From Lingula anatina (taxonomy: Eukaryota; Brachiopoda; Lingulata; Lingulida; Lingulidae): a stretch of DNA of 28,547 bases. Made by a program: the position numbers and the translations under genes. This document shows, one piece after another, positions 10,236 to 21,200 of this stretch. The notes beneath the pieces are model-generated. The model was not told where the DNA came from, ran no database searches, and saw nothing but the letters and a program-made list of their open reading frames with translations. The stretch's first letter is position 1. The number at the start of each line of letters is the position of its first letter. Where the stretch lies: positions 221,693 to 250,239 of the forward strand of contig NW_019775517.1 of assembly GCF_001039355.2 (NCBI RefSeq), given 5' to 3'.

Positions 10236-13200
10236 CTTTAAAATTAAAGTAAAAAATGTTTGAAAAGAAAAAACCATTACTTTAAAAATTTTTTCCGGGG
10301 TTTAATGTGTATTTAACTTCGAATATATTCCCATTGCGGTAGGGGATATTTAATACAGAGCGAGTAAATCATTGGTACAACAACCGCAATTCGGCACTCA
10401 TCAAAAAATTCTGCGCGGAGCACTGATGAAATGTTCCAACGCGCATGCACCATAAAAACTAAGAGAATCAGTACAGCAAAACTGAAATTTATTCATTATA
10501 GGGAACAAATTTTCAAGTTATCTAAATGTTTTAAAACACTTTCATGTTATTTTGATGTAATAGTTTGCGAGCAATGGTTTACATACCTCAAACTCCTTTT
10601 GATACCCGTCCCTGTGAAACCAACCCCTTTTACTGCTAAGGTTTTTGCATAGGCCCTCGAATTTTTCCACCGTTACTCCGGCAAACTGGCAATTGAGAAA
10701 CGTGGCAACGACGTCGTAAATGAACTCGTAAGATTCCTGAAAGAACGAGCTGTTTCTATACAAGAAGTATTTCTTTTAATTGCCTTCGCCGATCACTACG
10801 GTATCATTTTGCATCCATAAAATTGACATAACAAGATTGTGTGAGAATGTTTTGACTTTGTAATATGTGAAATGGAAGAACAAATGAGCAAAGTTTAATG
10901 TATTTCAGTAAGTACGCAGAAAAGTAAGGCAAAATAAAATGTTTAATTTATTTTTGTTATATAGATAATTAAGTTGCCTTCAATGTACCCCGCATAAAAT
11001 GCATGCATTATGATATCAACCTTCCAAAATTTCAATTCAAAGTTCATCTTACCTTATCACTAGTCAACCCTGGGTAAACCTTATGCATATATGAACTATA
11101 GTTGAAAATGTTAACATCATTTTTGGCACGCAGTCGTGTGATAGCTTCATGGAACGCGATATATACACCGGTTTTGGCGAAGCTCTGTTTTCTAAAATAA
11201 ATAACAAGGAAGCATGTTTATCCATGCAATAAATGAAACAACATAAGAACCAAAGATTCAACTTCCCTAAATCTACGGACGTTCGGAGTGGGTTACCAAA
11301 ATGTTTTCAAAAGATCCCAACAATACGTTCGTTTTACTTTGCTGAACATGCAGTGTCGATGTTTGAATTTACAGATTGTTTAAAAACTCAATAACGACCG
11401 CCATGCACATTTCACGACCACTAGAAAACACAGGCGTGAGATAAAAGAAGCAAAGCCACAACGTAAGGATTACCACTTAACTAGTTTTCTGTCAGCAGTT
11501 TTCATGTTATTTCTGTGGTCTAGTGACAAAAGGCAAACAGATACTGGGGAGGGGGGTATGACATAAAATCAACAAAGTAAAAATGATAAACAATGCCGCG
11601 ATAACCAATTAATAAAGAGTGGTTGATGTGAAAAAATAAAACTTACGATTCGTGTAGAATAATTGGTCCACAAAGTCTTCCTCTGCGCTCCATCTCCTCG
11701 TTAACTCTCCGCCACAGGTCTACCAACATGGCGGGTGTGGGTTGACGCCCTCCATTCCAACTGCGTATTTGGAAATGTTTTATCGTTCGCTTCTCGACGC
11801 CGTGTTTCTAAAAGTACAAGATGATAAATTATATACATATAAAACAGAAAATGCAATGGATTCGCACGGTTGAATTATAAGGAAGAGTACGTCTGCTCGG
11901 CCAATTATGAATACGACAACATTTAATCACCCGTACATGTGGAAAAACGAAAAATAAATATCTTCATTGTCGTTCTCATCTGTACAAGTGCTTTTAAATT
12001 ATACCTTAGTCGATAAGGTCATTCCAAAAGTCATATTAAAACACACTTTTCTTGATTCAACGCTGAAGTAAAATGTGTGTAAAAAAGCACTATGGGAGCG
12101 TGCATGCGCACGTGCGTACGTGTGTGTGCACGCACTCACGCGTTGTTTTGCAGTACAAGTTTAACAAATATCTAAGTAACATGCAGCATCTTCAAAGGGG
12201 TTGAACCCCCAAGAAGGAGGTATGTTGAGTTCGTTGACAATTCTGCTATTTAGTCACTTTCACGCACAGTACACTTAAAATGATACGAGAACCGAGTAAC
12301 AACATATCTTGTCTTTCTTCGTCCCATATGTGCCCATAAAATATAGCACAGGTGCTGAGCTCACTTATTCACAGTTGCTGAGCCTTTCGTTGCACACTAC
12401 AATCGGCCAAATCGAGGCACAAGTACTTCCCGTCTTGGGATTCCAACCCCTTGAACTTTGGAAATGTCAGTATCATTTAATGAGTGTCATTTGAAGTGAT
12501 GCTCTTACAATATGGGGTCGTTCCGTTTATCTCGATCTGCGGCTGTCTCTGTACCTTAACTCTTTAGTCATCTTCAACATTCAGTTTTTAATGACCACTC
12601 ATGGTGGTTATGATGATGACCATTATTTTCTGCTCTGGTGCTATTTTTATATTTACGGTTGTGACTTCACCTGGGAGGTAAAATGTTGATAAATACCTTC
12701 TGCAGCACCATGGTCCTGACAAAGCAGTCTGCAGTCTTTAATGTGTCTTGGAGCGTCACCCTTATGTTTCCGTAGTGCCATCTGTCGGAAAGTTTATCCG
12801 GCCAGTATTTGAAACTTAAAACCTGTATTTAAAAAAGGAAGCGACAGTCTAAGTTGCATTGTGGATGTATATGCATGATTTTAATAAAAGAAATATGTAC
12901 CCATAAAAAACGTGACCTTTATTACCACTGAAAATAAATAAAATTAATGCTATAAATCAGGCACGAAGACTGATCAATAAACCCTTACATAATACCAGTA
13001 CCATTTGGACGTATCCCGGAAAGTAGTTCTGTGTGTGTGTATTGGTATTAACTTATACGGATACTAGACCACGAATAATACATGTAGAGGTAAATACTGA
13101 CATACACCCTTGGCAAACCCACTGACAAAGAGGAAAATGGCACCTCACCCTACTGTATTCGAACCTCTCTGTTAGCATGACAACAGAGGCGGCGTTTTCT

Positions 13201-16200
13201 CTCCAGACCATTTCCCAGAACATGTTGCAGTCGGCCTGAGACATAGGCGCTGTGGAGAAAACATATTTGTCAGGCTAGCATTTAACTACATGTCTACAAT
13301 CAACGTACATGTAAGTACTATGTACATAGATAAATAAAACATACAGGTAAGAATTACAGTCGGTCTGAGGCAGGGGCGCTGTGGAGAGAACATTATTGCC
13401 ACACTAGCATCAACTACACGTTCACATGTAAGTTTTCAGTATGTAGTTAAATAAAAATCACTGGTTATGATTCAAATAAATATATAAATAAATAAATAAC
13501 TTGATTAGGTGTTAAAATATACAATTATCATCTTTTTTGACAAAAATATAGCGACCCACCTGTGACTGCTTCAAACGCATTCTTCTTTTCAAAACTCTAC
13601 AAAGAAGAGTTAAATGTAGAATAAAATGAAATTTCTGATATCGAACAAAAATTCTTGTATTCAAATATCTGTATCTAGATCTGAAAGTCCTCTTTTATCA
13701 TGAGCTATATAAATTAAAGTAAAATGAGAATTAATGCCTTTACATAAGCCCGAAGTACAGTACACTTACGTCTATTTTAAGTGGGGCTGTGTATATGTTG
13801 TTTAAAAATTTCTTCTTTGAGGCGACATCATACAGTGAGTTCGCTACAGCAACTAGTAAGAAAAGAAAGATTGCGGTTTGATGCACAAAACATATAACAG
13901 CAATAATGTTTGTTAGGACACAGGGGCCATGTGACTTCTCTGTTTGGCTTAAATATGTTTAACTGTAGAATTTGTTTCTACACCGCTGCGTCCTTTCAAA
14001 TATACATAGCAATCTAGTACTGTATATTATCTCATTCATACAGTCCAATATTAACTAAAATGATACTGAATGATTTAAACACAAAAACCATTACAATCCC
14101 ATCTTAAAATAATTCGATCACACGGTGTCTAAACATTTCTGTAGTTTCGTTTTAATGAATGAGTGGTCTTAAACTCAAACGCATACATTCTTATGAATCA
14201 ACTCGTAGCTTTTCAGATTTTTCCACATGTCAAAAATCAACCGTGTTGGTATACGCGCAGATAGACCTCAATTCATACCCACATCACGTATGGGTAATAA
14301 ACGTTTATGTCCGAAGGGCATCTTTTCTATTTCACTGATTGTCCTCACGAGGGGAGAGACCTTTAAACTTTTCTTAAGGCAAGTGCATGAAACTATTAGA
14401 AAAACACCAAAAACTGTAGCAGTTCCATTTCTGGCGATTATCCAACGCTCTATCCATACTCAATGATGATAAACAATCATTTCTGCAAATGGTACTCTGT
14501 TTTGATGGTTTGTTGGACAAAACCTTTCGATTTCTTTCACTTGGTACGTAAACTTTCTTTCTAAACGTATATGGTATCACTAGGCGAAGTTCGAACCAGC
14601 GCCGCGAAAGACTTGCACCTCTTGGTATTGTGTAAACAAACCTAATAGGGCCCTATCTTGTCCTCATGGAGACAAGCATCTCTGAAGATATCCCTAAGAT
14701 CTTATCACTTTACTGCATAATGTTATTACCATGCTACCCCCTTGTTCCGCTATGTTTGGCTGTAATGATATATCTTTTACAATAACATGACTTTTATGCA
14801 TGTGCTTGTTTCGCCTTTGACTTCGCAAAAGAAACAGAATATGTAGGTTCAGTGGTTTTATGTCCCTATGTCAGCCGAACACCATAATTACTAGCATATT
14901 TGGCTGCAGTATATAATTTAAAGCGTACTTTTAACTGACGCCACGACAAAAAAATAGCTTACATGCAGTCGTTATACTCGGTCTAACGCCTTTCATTCGA
15001 GAAAGATAAAATTCGCGACACGATAAGACATATAATATGAACAATAATAAAAAGGATTTCAACCATTTTATCACATAGCATCCGACTGTGTTTGTTGACA
15101 TAATAAGTTCTTGTTATATCTTACACATACTGCGACTATTTTATTAACCATCAAAAGAAAATAAGCGCAAGAATACCAATAACTGTGCTATAAAACAAAT
15201 ATTCAACATAAACAAACACTTAAAGGACAGCAGAAAGATTCCTTACATGAAGTCTGGAAAACTTTCACCAAGCGGTCCATTCCATTTAGCCCATTTGAAT
15301 CGATGTTAGTCTTCTTCGTTTTTTCCATACGAATCAATGCCTGTAAAGACGTTCACGTATAAACACGAGGAAGAAAGGAAGAATTTTTTAAAAAAATGAG
15401 TGGTGTGACACCATTCAAATTTCACCTTCATTAATACTTTATGGTGCTACTCTATATTTTATTTATTTATTCATTTATTTTACAAATTTAGTTGCTGCAA
15501 CATTTTATACTAATTTTGGTTTCGTCTATGAAGAGTTCTAGGTGTTGCTTTTTGTGCTGCGACAGTGCAATCATCATTTCGAGACAAATTTCAGTAACGT
15601 AAACTTCAAATCATTGCTTGATGCAGTCAGGGACATCTTACCCAGAATTCCTGTTCCAGAATCTTCTTCCGTTTGCGTCTGTTATATTCATCTATGAATT
15701 CGTCCTTCTTTATCGGGCGTTCGTTTAATCTGATAACCTCTCTGTCGGATATTTGAATTCGTGCTGGAAATAATGAATTCGTAATGGTGTGTAAATTCAG
15801 TATGAATCGTATGGATAATAAATACAGAAGCAAAGATCACCGTAGGTCAACACGTATTTTTTCAAAAAGATAATTTTTACAAGAGTGATATTCGCTGATA
15901 TATAAATAATTGCTTTTAATCAAGTTAATCTGACATTTCTTTTTGTCTGGGCTGTTGGTTTCACAATTTCAATAATATAGTCATTTCTAATAAAGTGCGT
16001 TTCTTCCTATATAAGTTGGGGATATGCCGCGTAAAAAGAAAAGTACAGGAAAAATTCTAAAAAATTATATGAAAAGATCATTTCTTTACCCTGCTGCTTG
16101 GCAAATCTTTCTGTCTCTCGTCGCCTTTTTCTATCTGGTTCGAGGTACATTTTTCTACGATAAAAATATTAAAATGGGATGTAAGTCAAACAAATGATAT

Positions 16201-17230
16201 ATAAGTCACTGCGCCTTTCGTCAGATTATTTTCACACGCAGTTAACGTATTATGGCACCATTTCAATATCAAATTATATAAGATTAGCAAATATAGATAA
16301 ACATTGTTCATTTAAACATCGCAATGGCTAGAGAATGAAGATAGGAACATTGACAATTTAAAGCGATTAGTTTAGTATATTTTTCACTAATAAAAAACAT
16401 CAAGGATATGGACTGTTATCAGGAAAGGTTGACTTAATTCAGGAAAAATAATTTGATCAGATTGAAGGCATAAAGAACGTATCCTTTCCTTTCAAACCAA
16501 GATTGTCAGCAAACACGCACAGTGAAAGCAATTCAATGCAAGAAATTACAGTTTTTGTGCCCACTGTAGACACTACATATATACTCTATTTATTCCATCA
16601 TAGACAACAATACTTAAAGTAGGCCTATATTGACAATCATTGGCGCTTACCGGAAATGCAGCAAGGTCACGAGAACGAGGCCAAGTAAAACGAAAATGGA
16701 GCATCCTATGCCCCAATGGAACTTTAAGTCGGACCATTGCGTGCTTGTGTGAATTAAATCCTCGAGATTTGCTGATCATGGAAATAAATATGTACCATTA
16801 ACACACGTTGATACATGTAAATAAATGTTTTCTTGAATTATTATTAAAGTATAACTCGAAAGTAAAGCGCAAAATCTTTATAAAAATTGCTAAATAAGCT
16901 ACAAGTATTAAAAGATTGATAAAAAGCAGACGATGATCGAATTGTTAAAAAGAAAAAAAAATGATGCAAAATATTACAGGAAGACTTCAACAAGAGAATT
17001 TACTTTTAATTTAAGTTATTAAGTGCAAAACTGTAGCCTATATCCACAGTGCCGGCATTAACAACACTTCAGAAAAAAAGAAATAATAACATTTAGTAAT
17101 TCACAGAAATTAAAAAAGTAGGCCTACTTACTTTCTCCCTTATGGTGGAGCCCAGTTGTGGTGATGGGAAACTGAGTGGTAATATTCGTCATGTTAGCTA
17201 CGTTGTTTTCATTGGCAAGGTTTATGTCGT
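7687..17230 (-). CDS. Receptor-type tyrosine phosphatase-like protein with two catalytically dead PTP domains
   Basis: I rebuilt 19 exons in transcript order: 17230-17132, 16771-16651, 16154-16090, 15763-15642, 15340-15247, 13852-13770, 13596-13560, 13249-13149, 12822-12697, 11807-11647, 11191-11053, 10736-10587, 10235-10187, 9804-9728, 9239-9087, 8969-8850, 8589-8542, 8378-8173, 7828-7687 (stop TGA). All have AG/GT sites, and phases close to 696 codons plus stop. Order of parts: short stalk with two N-glycosylation sequons, one TM, basic juxtamembrane, D1, D2. Canonical PTP landmarks are clear (NMFWEMVWRENAASVVMLT; DYINALFVDGY; SYEFIYD), so the fold is confident. Both active sites lack Cys and the WPD Asp, so I infer a membrane pseudophosphatase that may bind phosphotyrosine or partner proteins. 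Intact splice sites and frame across 19 exons argue against a simple pseudogene. The 5' end is incomplete: exon 17230 begins mid-codon. Confidence 0.9.
8542..8589 (-). other. 48-nt phase-0 microexon in D2
   Basis: The exon is bounded by TTTCAG and GTAAGTG and encodes KTIDDKMYRMLGELGV. It sits between the strand ending RNFSVM and the segment leading to VTMIQLL, where typical PTP domains have a short loop. Phase 0 on both sides means it could be skipped without changing frame. Confidence 0.75.
12098..12135. other. 38-bp perfect purine/pyrimidine alternation (Z-DNA-prone)
   Basis: GCGTGCATGCGCACGTGCGT and the bases that follow alternate R-Y without a break for 38 bp, in the intron 11808-12696 of the PTP-like gene. 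GC-rich alternating tracts of this kind favour left-handed DNA; any role here is unknown. Confidence 0.85.
13357..13440 (-). pseudogene. Partial duplicate of a PTP D1 exon start and its upstream intron
   Basis: This matches 13227-13315, which covers the first 23 nt of exon 13249-13149 (the PMSQADC coding part) plus its acceptor and intron. Shared stretches include GGCGCTGTGGAGA and CACTAGCATCAACTACA-like sequence. The copy keeps an acceptor-like CTCTCCACAG but lacks the rest of the exon and a donor. It is therefore a dead exon fragment or a decoy acceptor. Confidence 0.75.
13853..15246. other. Large intron of the PTP-like gene, no gene seen
   Basis: This 1.39-kb intron lies in D1. The frames at 14227-14466 (plus) and 14374-14580 (minus) show no domain, signal or splice support. 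No clear repeat is recognised. Confidence 0.7.
16651..17230 (-). other. Stalk and transmembrane exons of the PTP-like receptor
   Basis: Exon 17230-17132 encodes a Thr/Asn-rich stalk containing NMTNITT, two overlapping-region N-X-T sequons. Exon 16771-16651 continues the stalk and then gives a single TM helix (WGIGCSIFVLLGLVLVTLLH). A stop-transfer and strongly basic stretch follows (DRKRRRETERF) in exon 16154-16090. From the stalk start to the TM there are only about 50 residues, with no fibronectin, Ig, MAM or EGF signature. Confidence 0.8.
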
Positions 17231-18206
17231 CTGCAAAATCAAAACTAGGCTATATGACCTACGTCATCCATGCACATGTGTTCGCAAATATGACATACAT
17301 GTAGTCTACATGTAGATAAGGAATTAAGGTATCAAGGACCATCACTACTGAAAGCTACTAGTATGCCATAATTTTATGTTCAAGAAAGACTGGTTGATAC
17401 CGGACCGGTATTTTACACTTAACATATAATTACTGGAATAGATTTTTTTTTTTATTTTGGTTAAAGTTGCTTCGACACACGAAATTTAAGCATTATTCGG
17501 AGTGTAAAAACCTGTACAAGAACACGACCTACCAAGTAGGCCTATACTTGAACATAGAGGGCCTAATTTAACAACGTTAAGTGACGGGAATATGTGAATT
17601 TCTTGTCACTAGTATTTACCCCCTTTATACTTATATAAAAAGCATAAGTGCAATGCAAGTTTGCTTTACAACCGCCTGCTAACGGTGTCACCTCATATGT
17701 AATACATATATGTACAAATGCTACATGCACAATAGTGCTCTCTGGGAACCTCGGTGTATGATATAGTGGAAACATCACGGAAAGGACAAATTCAAAAATA
17801 TATAGGCTTGGTCCGCGTCAGTCATCTTCTTTCATGATGAGAAATACAAGAAAAGATCCGCCCTGCCCCCGTATGTCAAGTTTTGTTAATTTGACATATA
17901 AACCGATGACTGTAAGTAAACATTATAAAATAACGCCAATACGGCACGATATGATGACGACTTACCTCCCCTTGAAATACTGAAATAGTTTTTTAAAGAT
18001 GAAAATAATCGCTAGTCTCTACATTTTACGAAGCACCTACCTTAAAGAAAGACAAAGACGGCTATAACTCCTGTCCACCTTGACTTAACTTTCACATACT
18101 CGCGATAAAATCAGTGTACCACGTTCACTCAAGGTGTCGAGATCGCATCATNCAAAGTTTACAGTGGTATGCATATATGGATGTAACTTGACTGAAAGAT
18201 ACTTAC
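17231..18206. other. Intron or 5' flank of the PTP-like gene
   Basis: No convincing exon is present. A 14-nt exon-like string (17966-17979, bounded by TTTCAG and GTAAG) would introduce a stop in the next exon, so I do not accept it. Two TAGGCCTA palindromes lie nearby, at 17119-17126 (overlapping the donor of exon 17230-17132) and 17537-17544. Confidence 0.6.
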
Positions 18207-18261
18207 GCATGGGCAGACAACTTACAAAAAGCAAAACACTGGGGCACGTCAGGGTCGTGAG
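18207..18261 (-). CDS. Possible signal-peptide exon of the PTP-like gene
   Basis: A 55-nt exon is possible between acceptor AAAACAG and donor GTAAGTAT. It encodes LTTLTCPSVLLFVSCLPM plus one base, which is phase-compatible with the exon starting at 17230 (joined codon CAC). The hydrophobic core resembles a signal peptide h-region, which this receptor needs. No in-frame ATG lies upstream within the same open frame, so a further first exon would have to supply the start. This is suggestive only; other upstream exons could replace it. Confidence 0.35.
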
Positions 18262-21200
18262 CTGTTTTCGGTAACGTGAGAGAGGGGGTTGTAATGGTAA
18301 TACATCCTCGCTGATAAGATCAACGTTGTGCAACAGGGCATTTCAACTAAACGAAATCATTTAAACGTTCCACAAATTTGCATTTTTGTTTGAAGCATAT
18401 AATGTAAGAGGAGTTGCCGATTATCGTTCTCGGCGAAAGGCGTTATGTTATCACGTTACATGTAATTTTCCATCCGCCACTAAAATACATTTGTACATAC
18501 CATTGAATCTCAGAATTCAGTGATTGAATCAGACTTAGGTGACGTTAAAGATCATATGCTATATCTTATATAACCCAGTGGGATACACAGCGCACAGTTA
18601 AAGCATACCAGTGCATCCTCAAACTTTTCAGACTACAACAACTGACTGGCCAAGGGTGGAAAATCCAGTCTCGAAAAGAAGTCCACTTGCGTCCATCACT
18701 GGAGTGACAGCAAGGGTGGCCCTATTCAAATAAGCGTTAATCAGAGCACTCATGTCTTTCGTGGTTCCTACTACAGTATTACGTGCCAAGTTGAAGTTTA
18801 AGAGAGTATGTCAGCGTAGGATTCATGTTGAAGCGGTCGTGCTATCATCCCATCGTGTAAAATTTATGCTATAAAGACAGATAAGTTGCTAATGTGCGCC
18901 ATTTAATGTCGATCTACATAAAAGTCGTATAAAATAATAGCCTATTTTACTCTATATACTGGCTGTTGATATTCATATTGTTTAACAAAACCGGAGAACA
19001 TCATTATTATAGTAATGACATGTCCTGCTTAGTGAAATATGTAGTATAGACATTTTTGTATAATGATTTCTTAAATATAAAACTGTGTGAGCCTTAGATA
19101 ACTCAAATGAATTGAACTAACTGATAGCGGCATGTTATGTCGGCTATCCTTTGAGAAAGGGGAATGGCTGATCATCTTTCTCTGAATCTGAGATGGGGGT
19201 CTTAAACTGTCTAGTTACATAAGTCAGTTTCACATAGCTTGAAAAATAATTACATTGTAAAATGAACTAACAAAAGAAATTTTCGTCACAAGCTGATGCT
19301 GACTTCAGAGTAAGAACGTTAATGTTAAAGGGATAATAACTCTTCGTATGAAATCTGTATTTCACAATAAAAACATAGTGAGTGACTCATAAAAATATAA
19401 TATATTCTGTTTTCCCACAAAAACGGCTGTTATAGCTATTATTCTGATATCGGAGCTTGTCTTTAGACCACGTGACCTCCATTGATGGCTATACTCTGTT
19501 AAAACCTCTTAAGAGATTTTAACAAAAAACCAAACTTTTTAGAAAAAAACCAGGGACTAACTTTGAATGTAAAAATGGATTCATTAACCATTGGTAAGTA
19601 TGGGAAAATTGTTGTTTACTCCAGGAAAATTCATTTTTTGGCCAAAACGAAGAGTTATTATCACTTTAACCAGTGTCGTAAAGGTCGTTTCACTCCTGTG
19701 TCCTCGTACACCCAGATACATTAGTGTATAACAGGAATTCCTCATTGTTTTTGCTACAACGAGCTTGAGGTTAGAATCTAATAGAATCCGTGGCGAGCAT
19801 GGGCTTGGTTTTCCATATGCCACAAGAAAAAGAAGATGATGAAGAAGATGAAATCTCCGATCCACAGACCTCACAATGGACCTGCTGGGCAGCGCCGAAT
19901 GTAACAACACTTTTGAAAATGCAAAATGCGAACTAGTCATTCAAGCTTCCTTTCTTTGATTTTATATAGTTTGCTGAGACTGCGTATAAATAAAACGTTC
20001 ATCCGGGCATTATTTTGTACTTCTTTAGTACTGATAGTTCTGCTTACTAATACAGATGCGTTTGTTCGCACTTTTTCTGCTCCCTATTTGGTAAATGAGA
20101 TACGATATGATGTATTTCTTCATTGAACAACGGGTGTATATGCATTAATTTATCTTTTTAATATATAATTGTAATGTGTAAAAAATAAGTGATGTTGCCA
20201 GCTGTAATGAAAAAAGTATTGAGATGGGTGTTTCCAGTGAAGGTGAATACCGTACAATGAAGATATCGCTATTTTTTCCTTTTAAGCGCCAGAAGAATTT
20301 GTGTGAAAGATTCAAGACTACGACAAAAAAAATAATAATAATAAAATAAAAGAAATAAAAAACGAGAGAGATATCCATAAATTGGAACACAAAAAGATGT
20401 TTTTTGTCACAGTCTGACGGATAACCTGACTTTTTTGCGATGAGTTTTCCGATAAATGAAGGCGTGACACAAGAAGCGATAAAAAAAACTGACAACGCAA
20501 TGCATGAACAACCTCTACAAACTCCATGTTCCAGTCTTTCAATAACGTTCTTTCACTGTTTTAAAAAATTACTTCAATAATAAAAGTCCCACTTTCTTCA
20601 GATGTTACATGTACATGTATGATGTTATTTTTAAAAAGAAATACAGGACAGAAAAAGATGTACATACTTCTATTACCACAATGGATGATGCATGGCAACG
20701 TGGTACGGTATTTATCGTAAACATACTAATAGTATCCCACATTTTCTCCTGACCGCAGCAGTCTTGAATTCAACTGCTGACACCTAATTAAAAAGAACTT
20801 TGTTTTGATTCAACTTACCTGTGTTTACACCATTCCGCCTTACAAGGCGTCCGAAGATCCATACTTCTTCTTCTTGCTCGCTGTTCATCATCATTTATGT
20901 ATCTTCTCTTTAACCAAATTCTCACCCCTGTACTAACGCGGTTAAATCCTGTCAGCCGCTATTGTCCTAGTGTCCATTAAAATCCAACATTTGATATCAC
21001 GCCTGTGTCATGATTTCAGAGCAAATATATTCCGTATCGCAAAGAAAGTACAGACGATAGAGGAGTATAATTTTTTACAACTGTTGGCGATGGCTGATTG
21101 TGTAGGTCGTCCAGCTTGTCGTGCCTATCAGTCACCTGTGATGTCGTCTGTTGATTACAGGTGTGTTCCTGCGTCCGTTAATTCAGTGCACTTTACCTGT

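Larger units (their letters stand above)
10587..15340 (-). other. First PTP-like domain (D1), inactive
   Basis: D1 spans ten exon segments. The pTyr-recognition KNRY loop is absent; the corresponding region reads SFAVANSLYDVASKKK. The structural core remains: FWEMVWRENAASVVMLT, FKYWPD, YGNIRVTLQDTLK and SYEFIYD. The WPD loop position reads RSWNGG, so the general acid is lost. The P-loop position, split across 11647 and 11191, reads LHESKQSFAKTGVYIAF against the canonical HCSAGVGRTGVF. Cys is replaced by Glu, Arg by Lys, and one extra residue is present. Hydrolysis by the standard PTP mechanism should be impossible. Confidence 0.85.

Noticed and set aside
17966-17979. 14-nt microexon between TTTCAG and GTAAG on the minus strand
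   Set aside because: Including it before exon 17230-17132 would create a TAA stop within a few codons.
18208-18333. Longer open frame extending the possible signal-peptide exon to 18333
   Set aside because: The apparent start is TTG, and no in-frame ATG exists up to the upstream TGA. Only the part after the AAAACAG acceptor is kept as a candidate.
19584-19940. 118-codon minus-strand frame
   Set aside because: No domain, no fitting splice sites and no start context. Low-complexity His/Leu runs come from an AAG/GAT-rich tract on the other strand.
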